A DNA stretch of 64,000 nucleotides from Bordetella trematum (GCF_900078335.1 NZ_FKBR01000006.1:291490-355489); one strand, 5' to 3'. Counted from the first letter of the stretch, positions 34,053 to 43,334 are shown. The notes: generated by a model from the sequence alone, not told the origin. Numbers and translations are program-made.

Positions 34053-35987
34053 CCCCTGCACCACCGCTGCGGCGGGCGGCATCACCTTGACCTTGTACAG
34101 ATCGCGCAGCAGGTTCAGCACGGCCTGATCTTCGGCCTCGCCCCAGGCGCCTGCCAGCTGGCGGGCCAGGTTCCTGGCGTCATCGGGCTGGGACTGGCCG
34201 GCTTCGACACCGTCCAGACGCACCAGAATGAAATCGGCACCCGCCGCCACGCCGGTGTAGCCCGGCAGCTTGGCCGGATCCATGCGCATCACGGCGTCCA
34301 GCACGCTACGCGGCAGATCCGAAGGCTGCTCGCGCCAGATGGTCTGCACCGGGCCGAAGCCTTCGGTGCCGCCATCGGCCTGCAGCGTCTTCAGGGCGGC
34401 TTCGCCGGCCTCGTGCGCAGCCTGGGCGGCGCGCTCGTCGAGCAAGCGGGCCTCGATAACCGACTTGACCTTGTCCAGGGGCGGCACATGGGCCGGCTGG
34501 ACGTCGGCCACGCGCAGCGCCAGCATGGTATCGGGCGTGAGTTCGATCACCCCGGTGTTCTGCTTTTCGCGCAGGACTTCATTGGCAAACAGCGCCTGGC
34601 GCACGCGCGGATTGTCCAGCAAGGCCGAATCGGCGCTCCCGGAGGCGGCCGGGCCTTCGGTTTGCGAGGCCGGCAGCAGGCCGCTGCGCGTCACGCCGCT
34701 GGCGTGGCGCAGCTTCAGGCCGAGCGCGTCGGCGGCAGGCTGCAGGCTGTCGCGGTGGTCATAGACGGCGCCCTGCAGCTTGGTGGCCATTTCGGCGAAG
34801 CGCGCCGAAGCCAGCTGCTTGCGGATTTCGCTGGTGATCTGGTCCTTGACTTCGGCCAGCGGCTTGGTGACGGCCGGCTTGATATCGGTGACCTTCAGGA
34901 TGTGCAGGCCGAAGGGGCTCTCGACCACGCCGGACACGCCATCCTTGGGCAGCTCGGCGATGGCCTTGGCCACGCTGGGCGGCACCGAGCCGCCCGCGAT
35001 CCAGCCCAGGTCCCCGCCCTGCGCGGCCGAGCCGGCATCCTGCGACGACTTGCGGGCCAGATCGGCGAAGGCCGCCGGGTTGGCCGCCGCTTCGGCGGCC
35101 AGCGACTCGGCACGCTCGCGCGCGGCCGTGCGCTGCTCTTGCGAGGCGCCTGGCGGGAGCTCGATCAGGATGTGGCTGGCGCGACGCTGCTCGGGCGTAC
35201 CGAAGCGGTGCTTGTTCTGCTCGTAGTAGCTGGCGATGTCTTCATCCTTGACCTGCACGCCCTGCGTGGCGGCCGCCTCGTCCAGCACCAGGTAGTCCAC
35301 CTGCACCTGCTCGGGTACGCGCAGACTGTCCTTGTTGGCGTCGTACCAGGTTTGCAGATCCTGCGGCGTGATGGTGATCTTGGCGCGATAGTCGGCGGCA
35401 TCGAAGCGGCGCAGCTGGATGCTGCGCTTCTGGGTGAGTGCCGCCTGGATGTCTTCGACCACGACCTGCGGCACGCTTGCCGACAGGCCGATGGGCTCGA
35501 GCACACGGGCCACGGCCAGATCCCGGCGCAGGCCGTTCTCGAAGGAGGTGGGCGACAGGCCCTGGGCAGCCAGCACCTGGCGGTAGCGCTCTGGCGAGAA
35601 GCGGCCATCTTCCTGGACTTGCGGGATGGCGGCAATGGTATCGCGCAGCGTGGTATCGGAAACCGAGAAGCGGTTGTCCTGGGCGACCATGGCCAGCAGG
35701 CGCTGATCGATCAGTTGGTCCAGCAGTTGCTGGCGCATGGCCGGCGTGTCCAGCACGGCCGGATCGAACTGCGACCCCAGGCGCTGGCGGAACTGTTCCA
35801 GCTGATTGCGGTGGGCCATATCAAATTCGGACTGCTTGATGCCCTGATCGGAAATGACCGCCAGCTCGACCTCACTGTCAATGAAGCTGGAGTAGCTTTG
35901 CATACCCACCAGCACAAATGACGGCACGATCAGAAGCAGCAGGATGAACTGCATCCAACGCCTATGGGTGCGAATTAATTCGAACAT
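34032..35987 (-). CDS. ppiD: periplasmic folding chaperone PpiD
   Basis: Membrane-anchored periplasmic peptidyl-prolyl isomerase/chaperone of 651 residues that assists proteins leaving the Sec translocon. It has a single N-terminal membrane segment (RRWMQFILLLLIVPSFVLVG), a SurA-like chaperone domain to about residue 230, a parvulin domain (RRASHILIELPPG ... GGDLGWIAGGSVPPSVAKAI ... SPFGLHILKV) and a C-terminal helical domain. The ATG at 35987 follows CAGGAAAT. The typical PpiD length is about 620-650 residues. It is probably monocistronic. Confidence 0.94.
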   Translation of the reverse strand: MFELIRTHRRWMQFILLLLIVPSFVLVGMQSYSSFIDSEVELAVISDQGIKQSEFDMAHRNQLEQFRQRLGSQFDPAVLDTPAMRQQLLDQLIDQRLLAMVAQDNRFSVSDTTLRDTIAAIPQVQEDGRFSPERYRQVLAAQGLSPTSFENGLRRDLAVARVLEPIGLSASVPQVVVEDIQAALTQKRSIQLRRFDAADYRAKITITPQDLQTWYDANKDSLRVPEQVQVDYLVLDEAAATQGVQVKDEDIASYYEQNKHRFGTPEQRRASHILIELPPGASQEQRTAARERAESLAAEAAANPAAFADLARKSSQDAGSAAQGGDLGWIAGGSVPPSVAKAIAELPKDGVSGVVESPFGLHILKVTDIKPAVTKPLAEVKDQITSEIRKQLASARFAEMATKLQGAVYDHRDSLQPAADALGLKLRHASGVTRSGLLPASQTEGPAASGSADSALLDNPRVRQALFANEVLREKQNTGVIELTPDTMLALRVADVQPAHVPPLDKVKSVIEARLLDERAAQAAHEAGEAALKTLQADGGTEGFGPVQTIWREQPSDLPRSVLDAVMRMDPAKLPGYTGVAAGADFILVRLDGVEAGQSQPDDARNLARQLAGAWGEAEDQAVLNLLRDLYKVKVMPPAAAVVQGDQPAEG

Positions 35988-36034
35988 GTATTTCCTGTTG
36001 CCAGATTGGCGCGGCGCGGGCCTAGCCAAACACG

Positions 36035-36059
36035 AAAAAAGGGCGAAATCGGATCGCCC
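36035..36059 (-). terminator. intrinsic terminator upstream of ppiD
   Basis: GGGCGA and TCGCCC (36041-36046 / 36054-36059) form a stem with a 7-nt loop, followed on the minus strand by six T (36040-36035). It lies 48 bases before the ppiD ATG, so it terminates an upstream transcript or attenuates ppiD. Confidence 0.65.
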
Positions 36060-36280
36060 CTGTCGTTGCTGTGTACGACCCCGCGCGCCAACGCTTCTAA
36101 ATGAAGACAAAAACGCTTGGTCAGCCGCCGGAGTTTACCACCTCCTCAAGCGCTGCCCAGCCCCTTTACGCAAGCCCGCAGACCGCTTTGGCGAGCCGCT
36201 TAGGCGGTATGCTTGCAGGTGTTTCGCAGCACGCTGCCCGTCCGCGGACGTCTCCTTTCCCATCTGACCGAGGCCCCATC

Positions 36281-37024
36281 ATGTCCTGCCTGCCGGCTTG
36301 GCCCTATTCTCCCTATATCGCCCACCGCAATGGCGGCCACCTGGCGCCGGAAAACACCCTGGCAGCCATGCGGGTGGGCGCGGCTCACGGGTTTACGATG
36401 TTCGAGTTCGACGTCAAACTCAGCCGCGACGGCATCGCCTTTCTGCTGCACGATGACACGCTCGATCGCTGCACCGATGGCCACGGCCCGGCCGGGGCGC
36501 TCGACTTCGGCCAGATCGCGCAGCTGGACGCCGGCAGTTGGCATTCGGCCGGGTTCGCGGGCGAACCGCCACCCAGCTTTGCCGCCATTGCGCGCTTTGC
36601 ACGCGCCAACGACCTGGCCTGCAACGTCGAGATCAAGCCCTGCCCTGGGCAGGAAGCCGAGACCGGCGCGGCGGTCGCGCAACTGTGCGCCCATTTCTGG
36701 CAAGATGCGGCCGTGCCGCCGCTGCTGTCATCCTTCCAGGAAAGCGCCCTGGCCGAGGCGCGTCGCGTCGCACCGCATATGCCGCGCGCCCTGCTGGTCG
36801 ACGCCATCCCCGCCGACTGGGCGCAGCGCCTGGCCGCGCTGGAGGCGGTGGCGCTGAACATCAATCACCGCGACGCCAGCGCCGAACGCGTGCAGGCCAT
36901 CCACGCCGCCGGCTACCGCGTCGCGGCCTGGACCATCAACGAACCGGGCCGCGCGCGCGAGTTGCTGGCGTTGGGGGTCGACGCCATTTTTACCGACAAT
37001 CTGGCCGAAATCCGGCCTGCCTAG
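36281..37024 (+). CDS. glycerophosphodiester phosphodiesterase
   Basis: Cytoplasmic UgpQ-like enzyme (247 residues, no signal peptide in the chosen frame) that splits glycerophosphodiesters into glycerol 3-phosphate and an alcohol. The TIM-barrel motifs are clear: AHRNGGHLAPENTLAA (with Asn in place of the more usual Arg-Gly, as HRNGG), FEFDVKLSRDGIAFLLHDDTLDRCTDG with metal ligands, VEIKP and TINEP near the end. The ATG at 36281 has GAGG upstream. It is followed nine bases later by rlmJ, probably in the same transcript. Confidence 0.9.
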   Translation: MSCLPAWPYSPYIAHRNGGHLAPENTLAAMRVGAAHGFTMFEFDVKLSRDGIAFLLHDDTLDRCTDGHGPAGALDFGQIAQLDAGSWHSAGFAGEPPPSFAAIARFARANDLACNVEIKPCPGQEAETGAAVAQLCAHFWQDAAVPPLLSSFQESALAEARRVAPHMPRALLVDAIPADWAQRLAALEAVALNINHRDASAERVQAIHAAGYRVAAWTINEPGRARELLALGVDAIFTDNLAEIRPA

Positions 37025-37033
37025 AGGAACCTC

Positions 37034-37909
37034 GTGTTCAGTTATCGCCACGCTTTTCACGCCGGCAACCACGCCGACGTGCTGAAACACGCCATCCTGC
37101 TCCACACGCTGGAGTACTTCAATCGCAAGGATGCCCCGTACTGGGTCGTCGACACCCACGCCGGCGCCGGGCTCTACGCCCTGGATGGCGATTGGGCCAA
37201 CAAGAATGCCGAGTTCGCCGATGGCATCGGCCGTCTGTGGGAGCGCCAGGACCTGCCGCCGATCCTGGCCGACTACGTGCAACGCGTGCGCCAGGACAAC
37301 CCGGACGGCCGCCTGCGTCACTATGCCGGCTCGCCCTGGCTGACGCTCGATGCCCTGCGCGACCGGGATCGCCTGCGCCTGTTCGAAATGCACCCGACCG
37401 AATCGGGCGTGCTGGCGAAGAACCTGGAGCAAACCAGCCGCCAGCATCTGCGCCAGACCACCATCTACGCCACCGACGGCTTCGAAGGCATGAAGGCGCT
37501 GCTGCCCCCGCCCACACGACGCGGCCTGGTGCTGATTGATCCTTCGTATGAAGACAAGCAGGATTACCGCCGCACGCTGACGGCGGTCAAGGAAGGGATC
37601 AAACGCTTCGCCACCGGCACCTACGCCGTGTGGTATCCATTGGTGCAGCGGCGCGAAGCCGCCGACATGGCGCGCCAGATGGAGCGCCTGCCGGTCAAGA
37701 GCTGGCTGCACGCTACGCTGAGCGTCAGACGCCCCTCCACGGACGGCTTCGGCCTGCATGGCAGCGGCATGTTTCTCGTCAATCCGCCCTGGACGCTGGA
37801 AGCGGCCCTCAAGGAGGCCATGCCCTATCTGGCACGCGAGCTGGCGCAGGACGACCGCGCCAGCTACACCCTGCAGTACGTGGAGAACCCCGCGGCAGGC
37901 AAGGCCTGA
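37034..37909 (+). CDS. rlmJ: 23S rRNA (adenine-2030 N6)-methyltransferase
   Basis: SAM-dependent methyltransferase of 291 residues. It starts MFSYRHAFHAGNHADVLKHA, the diagnostic RlmJ N-terminus, and has the SAM-site DTHAGAGLY and the catalytic motif IV as DPSYE in LVLIDPSYEDKQDY. The start codon is GTG with GAGGAAC ahead of it. It is co-directional with the phosphodiesterase and converges with the disulfide oxidoreductase gene. Confidence 0.95.
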   Translation: MFSYRHAFHAGNHADVLKHAILLHTLEYFNRKDAPYWVVDTHAGAGLYALDGDWANKNAEFADGIGRLWERQDLPPILADYVQRVRQDNPDGRLRHYAGSPWLTLDALRDRDRLRLFEMHPTESGVLAKNLEQTSRQHLRQTTIYATDGFEGMKALLPPPTRRGLVLIDPSYEDKQDYRRTLTAVKEGIKRFATGTYAVWYPLVQRREAADMARQMERLPVKSWLHATLSVRRPSTDGFGLHGSGMFLVNPPWTLEAALKEAMPYLARELAQDDRASYTLQYVENPAAGKA

Positions 37910-37920
37910 ACGCCTCAGGC
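37904..37920. terminator. hairpin built from two facing stop codons
   Basis: GCCTGA - ACGCC - TCAGGC. The arms carry the TGA stops of rlmJ and of the convergent oxidoreductase gene. Confidence 0.4.
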
Positions 37921-39324
37921 GGCCTGGCGTTGCGTCGCCTTGATCCGGGCCTGGGCATCGCGCAAGGCGGTGCGCAGGCCCTCTTCGATGACGGGATGGT
38001 AGAACGGCATGTCGAGCATGCGCGCAACAGTCAGTTCCTGCTGGACGGCCCAGGCCAGCAGGTGGCCGATATGCTCCGCCGCCGGCCCGACCATCTCGGC
38101 GCCCAGGAAACGCCCGCTGCCCGACTCGGCATAGACGCGCAGCAAGCCCTGGTTCTTCAGCATCACGCGGGACCGTCCCTGGTTGCCGAAATCCACCTGC
38201 CCGATCACGAACCGCCCGGCCGGCAAGCTCCGGTAAGGCGTGCCGACCAGCGCTATCTGAGGATCGCAGAACACCACGCCCAGCGCTGCGCGCCGCAAGC
38301 CGGCCTTGACAACCGGAAAACTCGCAGCGTTCTCGCCCGCGATGCGGCCTTCGTCGGCGGCCTCGTGCAGCAAGGGCGCGTCGGCGTTGGCGTCTCCGGC
38401 AATGAAAATCGCGGACTTGCCGGCCTGCATGGTATGGCGATCAAAGCGCGGTACGCCACGCTCGTCCAGCGCCAGGGAAGTGTTCTCCAGCCCCAGGCCA
38501 TCGACATTGGGCCGACGCCCGGTGGCGACCAGCGCATAGTCGAAGCGTTCGGTGCGCTCGGTATTGTCCAGCGCGATGTAACGCAGTTCGACCTCGTCGC
38601 CGACCCGTTTTGTCTCCAGCACGCGGGCATCGGGGTCCAGATAGAACTCGCCCTGGAAAATACGGCGTGCCGCCTGGCGCACCTCCGGGTCACTGATGCC
38701 GCCCAGGCTGCCGCTCACACCGAATACCCTGACGTCCACGCCAAGGCGCGCCAATGCCTGCCCGAGTTCAAGCCCGATCACGCCAGGACCGAACACGGCC
38801 ACGCGGCGGGGCAGCGTATCCCAGGAAAACACATCGTCGTTGACCACGAGGCGATCGCCCAGAGCCTTGAACGGCCCGGGGATGGCCGGGCGCGAACCGG
38901 TCGCGATCACCACGCGCTCGGCATGCACTTCGGTATGGTCATCGATCCGCAACACCGTGTCGCTGACAAAACGCGCGTAGCCGTGCAGCTTGTCTTCGGC
39001 CGGCAGGTTCTCGACGCTTTCCAGCACGAATCCCACGAAACGATCCCGCTCACGCTTGACCCGCTGCATCACCGCGGCACCATCGACGGTGACACCGCCC
39101 GGCACCTGCACGCCAAAGGGCTCGGTATGGCGCGCGGCATGCGCCGCCTCGGCAGCGGCGATCAACAGTTTGGAAGGCATGCAGCCCACCCGGGCGCAGG
39201 TCGTCCCATAGGGGCCGCCTTCGATCAGAAGGGCCCGTTTTCCGGCGTTTCGGGCCGCGCGGTAGGCGGCCAGACCGGCCGTGCCGGCGCCGATGACCGC
39301 GATGTCGGTATGCAGGGTTTTCAT
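37915..39324 (-). CDS. dihydrolipoyl dehydrogenase-like disulfide oxidoreductase
   Basis: FAD-containing pyridine nucleotide-disulfide oxidoreductase of 469 residues. It shows the FAD-binding IGAGTAGLAAYRAA, the redox-active pair in GTTCARVGCMPSK (CxxxxC), the NAD(P)-site GPGVIGLELG, the second FAD motif IFIAGDANADAPLLHEA, and the C-terminal PFYHPVIEEGL containing the catalytic His-Glu pair. It is not in a 2-oxoacid dehydrogenase operon. Instead it lies 106 bases after a peroxiredoxin-glutaredoxin hybrid on the same strand, suggesting a role as electron donor or in oxidant defence. A clear paralogue lies at 47391-48749. The ATG at 39324 fits the family start. Confidence 0.88.
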   Translation of the reverse strand: MKTLHTDIAVIGAGTAGLAAYRAARNAGKRALLIEGGPYGTTCARVGCMPSKLLIAAAEAAHAARHTEPFGVQVPGGVTVDGAAVMQRVKRERDRFVGFVLESVENLPAEDKLHGYARFVSDTVLRIDDHTEVHAERVVIATGSRPAIPGPFKALGDRLVVNDDVFSWDTLPRRVAVFGPGVIGLELGQALARLGVDVRVFGVSGSLGGISDPEVRQAARRIFQGEFYLDPDARVLETKRVGDEVELRYIALDNTERTERFDYALVATGRRPNVDGLGLENTSLALDERGVPRFDRHTMQAGKSAIFIAGDANADAPLLHEAADEGRIAGENAASFPVVKAGLRRAALGVVFCDPQIALVGTPYRSLPAGRFVIGQVDFGNQGRSRVMLKNQGLLRVYAESGSGRFLGAEMVGPAAEHIGHLLAWAVQQELTVARMLDMPFYHPVIEEGLRTALRDAQARIKATQRQAA

Positions 39325-39430
39325 GGGGATACTCCAGGCAACAGACGCAAATGCCCGCCGGCCACCGCTCAAGCGCGGCCGGCGGGCATCCGGTGACAGA
39401 GGAAGGCGCGCCCCGAAGGGCGCATGGGCT

Positions 39431-40159
39431 TTAGGCGAAGTGCGCCTTGAGCTCGTCCAGACCGCCGATCAGCTTGCCGCTGATGAACACCTGGGGAGCC
39501 GTGCCCTTGCCCGAGACCGCGCCAAGCACGCGGCCGCGGACCTTGTTGTCGAGCGGGATCTCGATGGGATCGAAACCCTTGTCGCGCAGCAGGGCCTTGG
39601 CCTCGATGCAGAACGGGCAGCCGTCCTTGGCGAACACCACCACCTGTTCAGGCTTCTTGGCGTTGGGCGCCAGGTAGTTCAGCATGGTATCGGCGTCGGA
39701 GACTTCAAAGGGATCGCCTTCTTTCTCGGGCTCGATGAACATCTTCTCGACCACGCCGTCCTTGACCAGCATCGAGTAGCGCCAGCTGCGCTTGCCGAAG
39801 CCGAGGTCTTCCTTGTCGACCAGCATGCCCATGCCTGCGGTGAAGGCGGTATTACCGTCCGGCACCATGGTGATGTTGCCGCACTCCTGGTCCTTGGCCC
39901 ATTCGTTCATCACGAAGGTATCGTTGACCGACACGCAGACGATTTCGTCCACGCCGTTGTCGAAGAAAGTCTGCGCGAGTTCGTTGTAGCGCGGCAGGTG
40001 GGTCGAAGAGCAGGTCGGCGTGAATGCGCCAGGCAGCGAGAAAACGACCACGGTGCGGTTCTTGAACAGTTCGTCGGTCGTCAGCTTCTTCCAGCTGTTG
40101 CCGTCACGAACGGGAAACGTCACGTTGGGGACACGCTGGCCTTCACGGTTTTGCAGCAT
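39431..40159 (-). CDS. peroxiredoxin-glutaredoxin hybrid
   Basis: Glutathione-dependent peroxidase of 242 residues that reduces H2O2 and organic peroxides. The Prx5-type domain (residues 1-160) has the peroxidatic Cys in [15 protein letters not shown] linker leads to a glutaredoxin domain with CPFC and the [14 protein letters not shown] glutathione-site motif. Hybrids of this kind are known from Haemophilus and Neisseria. TAGGAGAG precedes the ATG. A long AT-rich dyad lies upstream and the disulfide oxidoreductase gene follows, so an oxidative-stress operon is likely. Confidence 0.95.
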   Translation of the reverse strand: MLQNREGQRVPNVTFPVRDGNSWKKLTTDELFKNRTVVVFSLPGAFTPTCSSTHLPRYNELAQTFFDNGVDEIVCVSVNDTFVMNEWAKDQECGNITMVPDGNTAFTAGMGMLVDKEDLGFGKRSWRYSMLVKDGVVEKMFIEPEKEGDPFEVSDADTMLNYLAPNAKKPEQVVVFAKDGCPFCIEAKALLRDKGFDPIEIPLDNKVRGRVLGAVSGKGTAPQVFISGKLIGGLDELKAHFA

Positions 40160-40231
40160 TTAGCTCTCCTATGGAATATCGGGTGATTGGCGGCAATCAC
40201 ACCGCCGATGTCGTTACTTTACGTATTTGCT

Positions 40232-40268
40232 ATCGATAAATCCAATTCAATTATTTAAATTGATCGAT
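40232..40268 (-). promoter_or_regulatory. AT-rich dyad upstream of prx-grx, possible OxyR site
   Basis: ATCGAT occurs at both ends of a 37-bp AT-rich block that also contains the inverted repeat TCAATT / AATTGA. The length and position ahead of a peroxidase gene suit an OxyR-type tetramer site, but the ATAG-N7-CTAT spacing is only partly matched. Confidence 0.35.
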
Positions 40269-40272
40269 TGAC

Positions 40273-40296
40273 AAAAGGTATCGATATAAAGATACC
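40273..40296 (-). terminator. intrinsic terminator of copZ
   Basis: GGTATC / GATACC stem with an 8-nt loop, followed on the minus strand by TTTT. It starts four bases after the copZ stop codon. Confidence 0.65.
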
Positions 40297-40299
40297 GAT

Positions 40300-40500
40300 T
40301 TATTTAACCTTAGGATCATAGCCCGCATCGCGGATGGCCGCCTCGATGGCCGCCCGGGGCTCGCCCGGCTCGACCTTCACTTCGTGGCGCGCCAGATCCA
40401 CCTCGACGCTGGCGCCCGGCAATACGGCCTGCACGGCGTTGGTGATGGCCTTGACGCAATGACCGCAGGTCATGTCGTTGACGATGAATACAGCGCTCAT
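40300..40500 (-). CDS. copZ: CopZ-like copper chaperone
   Basis: A 66-residue HMA-domain protein with the metal-binding MTCGHC motif near residue 10 and a ferredoxin-like fold pattern ending DAGYDPKVK. It binds Cu(I) in the cytoplasm and hands it to an exporter. It is divergent from cueR and has its own MerR-type promoter with a 19-bp spacer. No copper P-type ATPase gene is adjacent. Confidence 0.93.
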   Translation of the reverse strand: MSAVFIVNDMTCGHCVKAITNAVQAVLPGASVEVDLARHEVKVEPGEPRAAIEAAIRDAGYDPKVK

Positions 40501-40550
40501 GAGTGGCTCCTGGAAAACACGGCATCTTTGCCTGAGAAGGGAATACCGTT

Positions 40551-40581
40551 AGCATAAGGCTTCCCATCATGGGAAGGTCAA
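40551..40581 (-). promoter_or_regulatory. CueR-type promoter of copZ
   Basis: On the minus strand TTGACC (40581-40576) and TATGCT (40556-40551) are separated by 19 bp instead of 17. The spacer holds the perfect dyad CTTCCCAT-n-ATGGGAAG (40560-40576), the signature of MerR-family activated promoters. Confidence 0.8.
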
Positions 40582-40594
40582 GCCAGATGATCAT

Positions 40595-40625
40595 TTGACC
40601 TTTCCATGATGGGAAGGTTCATATT
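40595..40625 (+). promoter_or_regulatory. CueR-type promoter of cueR
   Basis: TTGACC (40595-40600) and CATATT (40620-40625) are 19 bp apart. The dyad ACCTTTCCAT-n-ATGGGAAGGT (40598-40618, one mismatch) lies across the spacer. It is a second copy of the copZ operator facing the other way. Confidence 0.75.
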
Positions 40626-40685
40626 GTCTGATCCGAACCCTCGCTCCGCCATGGCGGACAACGCGCACTTTCCGTGGAGATCGAC

Positions 40686-41087
40686 ATGAATATCGGCCAG
40701 GCGTCCCTCGCCAGCGGCATTTCCGCCAAGATGATCCGCTACTACGAAAGCATCGGCCTCATCCCTGCGCCTGCGCGCAGCGACGCCGGCTACCGGCACT
40801 ACCGTGAGGAGGACCTGCATACCCTGCACTTCATACGCCGTGCGCGCGGCCTGGGGTTTTCGGTCGAGCAGATGCATGAGCTGCTGGCGCTCTGGCGCGA
40901 CCGCAGCCGCGCCAGCGCCGATGTGAAACGCATCGCGCTGGAACATGTAGCCGAGCTGGAGCGCAAAGCCGCCGAACTGCACGAGATGGCGGATACCTTG
41001 CGCCATCTCGCACGCCATTGCCATGGCGACGCCCGGCCGGACTGCCCCATCATCAGCGGGCTGAGCGAAAGCCCACCCGCCGCCTGA
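40686..41087 (+). CDS. cueR: Cu(I)-responsive MerR-family regulator
   Basis: A 133-residue activator with the MerR helix-turn-helix at the N-terminus (MNIGQASLASGISAKMIRYYESIGLI, GYRHYREEDL), a dimerisation helix and the C-terminal metal-binding loop CHGDARPDC (Cys-x7-Cys), the pattern of the CueR Cu(I)/Ag(I) site. The ATG at 40686 matches the family start. It regulates the divergent copZ gene and probably itself. Confidence 0.93.
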   Translation: MNIGQASLASGISAKMIRYYESIGLIPAPARSDAGYRHYREEDLHTLHFIRRARGLGFSVEQMHELLALWRDRSRASADVKRIALEHVAELERKAAELHEMADTLRHLARHCHGDARPDCPIISGLSESPPAA

Positions 41088-41097
41088 TACCTCAGGC
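41082..41097. terminator. hairpin built from two facing stop codons
   Basis: GCCTGA - TACC - TCAGGC. The arms carry the stops of cueR and of the convergent rlmD gene. Confidence 0.4.
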
Positions 41098-42510
41098 CGC
41101 CTGGTCGCCGCCCGCCAGGGCTTCGGCCGCGGCGGCCGCTTGCGCGGCGTGACGCGCCCTGGCCTGCTCCTGCACCTGAAGCACCTCGGCCTCGGACAAG
41201 GACTCGAACACGGCGATCGACTCGACGTGACCGGTATGAGGGAACATGTTGATCACGCCGGCGGCCTGCAGCACGTACCCGCCCTCGTGAACCATGATGG
41301 CCGCATCGCGCGCCAGCGTGGCCGGGTTACAGGATACATAGACGATACGGCGTGGCCGTTCGGCTGCGCTGAGTTGCGAGAGGGCCTGGGCCACCGCCTG
41401 AGCCCCTTCACGCGGCGGATCGATCAGCATGCGATCGAAGTAGCCCAGCCCGCGCAGCCAGGAAACATCAACCTCGAACAGATTGAGCGTGGCAAAGGAA
41501 GTGCGGTCCTGCAGGCCGTGGCGCGTGGCGGCCTCCATGGCGCGGTCGGTCAGGGGCTTGCTGCCCTCCACGCCCACCGCCTCGCGCCCTTGGGTGGCCA
41601 GCGGCAGGGTGAAGTTGCCCAGGCCGCAGAACAGATCGGCCACCCGATCTTCCGGCTGCACGTCCAGCAGCTTGAGCGCACGGCTGACCATGGCGCGATT
41701 GATCGCGTGATTGACCTGTGTGAAGTCGGTCGGCCGGTAAGGCATGCGCAGACCGAATTCGGGCAGGGTATAGGCCAGGCCATCGGCATCGGCGCGCTCC
41801 AGGGGATGCACCGTATCCGGCCCCTTGGGCTGCAACCACCATTGCACATCGTGCTCGCGCGCAAAGGCGCGCAGGATGGCGATGTCCTGGTCAGTCAGGG
41901 TTTCCAGGTGGCGCAACACCAGCACCGTGGCGCTGTCGCCCAATGCCACCTCGATCTGCGGCATGCGATCCGGGCGCGACATCGAGGCGATCATGGCGCG
42001 CAGCGGCAGCAGCATGGCGCTGATCCTGGGCGGCAGCACGTGGCATTCACGCATGTCGGCCACGTAACTGCTCTTGCGCTCATGAAAACCCACCAGCACG
42101 CCGCCTTTCTTGGGCACCAGGCGCACCGACAGGCGCGCACGATAGCGATAGCCCCAGGTCGGGCCATGCAGCGCGGGCAGGATGCGCCGGGCGCGCAGTT
42201 TGCCGACATGCCAGAAACTGTCTTCCAGCGAGCGCTGTTTGATGGCGACCTGGGCCGAGGGCTCAAGGTGCTGCATCGCACAGCCGCCACAGACGCCGAA
42301 GTGCGGGCAGCGAGGCTCGACCCGTTGCGAGGAAGGCCTGAGCACTTCTTCCACGCGTGCGGTTTCATAGGAAGGCTTGCGGCGCACGGTGGTGGCCCGC
42401 ACGCGCTCACCGGGCAGGGCCCCCTCCACGAACACGACCTTGCCCTCACGGTGGGCCACGCCCCTGGCTTCCAGGTCCAGGGATTCAATCATCAGTACTT
42501 CGTCGTCCAT
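41092..42510 (-). CDS. rlmD: 23S rRNA (uracil-1939 C5)-methyltransferase
   Basis: An RlmD/RumA enzyme of 472 residues. It has an N-terminal TRAM domain ([28 protein letters not shown]), the iron-sulfur cysteines [10 protein letters not shown] plus a later Cys in RECHVLP, the SAM-binding [21 protein letters not shown], and the catalytic Cys in [12 protein letters not shown]. The ATG at 42510 is preferred; others lie 12 codons upstream and 6 downstream. Upstream on the same strand a strong terminator separates it from the Spy-like gene. Confidence 0.94.
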   Translation of the reverse strand: MDDEVLMIESLDLEARGVAHREGKVVFVEGALPGERVRATTVRRKPSYETARVEEVLRPSSQRVEPRCPHFGVCGGCAMQHLEPSAQVAIKQRSLEDSFWHVGKLRARRILPALHGPTWGYRYRARLSVRLVPKKGGVLVGFHERKSSYVADMRECHVLPPRISAMLLPLRAMIASMSRPDRMPQIEVALGDSATVLVLRHLETLTDQDIAILRAFAREHDVQWWLQPKGPDTVHPLERADADGLAYTLPEFGLRMPYRPTDFTQVNHAINRAMVSRALKLLDVQPEDRVADLFCGLGNFTLPLATQGREAVGVEGSKPLTDRAMEAATRHGLQDRTSFATLNLFEVDVSWLRGLGYFDRMLIDPPREGAQAVAQALSQLSAAERPRRIVYVSCNPATLARDAAIMVHEGGYVLQAAGVINMFPHTGHVESIAVFESLSEAEVLQVQEQARARHAAQAAAAAEALAGGDQAA

Positions 42511-42570
42511 CTCGCACGCATCCAGATTTTTTCGGCAGCCGCGCATTGTAAAAGACCCTGGCCACAAAAG

Positions 42571-42603
42571 AAAAAGGCCCGCCAGGGCAAGGCCTGGCGG
42601 GCC
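42571..42603 (-). terminator. strong intrinsic terminator of the Spy-like gene
   Basis: A perfect 11-bp stem, GGCCCGCCAGG / CCTGGCGGGCC, with a 6-nt loop is followed on the minus strand by TTTTTCTTTT. Confidence 0.9.
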
Positions 42604-42659
42604 GCAGAAAAATTCCGGGACAGGGGCTGACCGCCGCGCCGGGCGCGGCGAATCGGGAA

Positions 42660-43211
42660 TCAGGAACGCTGGCCGTGCATGCCGCCGCGCCGATGATGGC
42701 CGGAGCCGCCATCGCCGTGGCGTGCCTGCTTGCTATCCAGGCGCTCCTTGGCCATCTGCGACACTGCGGCGCGCTGGGTATCGTTCAGGCTGTCCCAGAC
42801 GGCCAGCCACTGCTGGCGCAGCGCCTTGTGCTCAGCCTGCATGGCCTCGCGATGCTTGGCGCCCTCGGCGATCAGCGCATGAGGGTCCAGCTTGCCTGCC
42901 GCCAGCTGGCTTTGCAGCAGCGCGTGGCGTTGCGGACGAGCCTCATGGCGGGACTGCATGCTCTGGCGCGAGGCTTCACGCGCCGTATCGAACAGGGCTT
43001 TCTGCTTGGCATCCAGATTGAGCGTATCGACCTGGGCTTGCGACAACGGGCCCAGGCCGGGCACCCACATGCCGTCGTGTTTCATCGGGCCGCGATGCTG
43101 GCCGGCGGCCTGCGGCGCATCCGGCGCGGCGACAGCGGGAGCAACCGCCACGCCTGCGGCGATTGCCATAGCCAGGGCGGCGAGCGAGGTACGAAGCGTG
43201 TTGCGGGACAT
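42660..43211 (-). CDS. Spy/CpxP-family periplasmic chaperone-like protein
   Basis: A 183-residue precursor with a signal peptide ([21 protein letters not shown]) and a mainly helical, charged mature part. It contains two degenerate LTxxQ motifs (LNLDAKQ and LNDTQRAAV), the mark of the Spy/CpxP family of ATP-independent chaperones and metal/stress sensors. The C-terminus is rich in His and Gly ([15 protein letters not shown]), which could bind metal. It is a single gene with its own strong terminator. Confidence 0.82.
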   Translation of the reverse strand: MSRNTLRTSLAALAMAIAAGVAVAPAVAAPDAPQAAGQHRGPMKHDGMWVPGLGPLSQAQVDTLNLDAKQKALFDTAREASRQSMQSRHEARPQRHALLQSQLAAGKLDPHALIAEGAKHREAMQAEHKALRQQWLAVWDSLNDTQRAAVSQMAKERLDSKQARHGDGGSGHHRRGGMHGQRS

Positions 43212-43334
43212 AAGTCATCTCCTGAGTGGTTGGAACGCAGGAGCATTGTGCGGCGCGAGCCGTTTCAGCCGGGTTTCGCCGCAACCGGGCTTTGTTTCAG
43301 TCGATTGCGCGATGCGAATCGGCCTGCAGAGGTC

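Noticed and set aside
36060..36250. Possible tRNA or 6S-like gene ahead of ppiD
   Set aside because: No cloverleaf or 6S-like bubble could be drawn; only the terminator is convincing, so no RNA gene is annotated.
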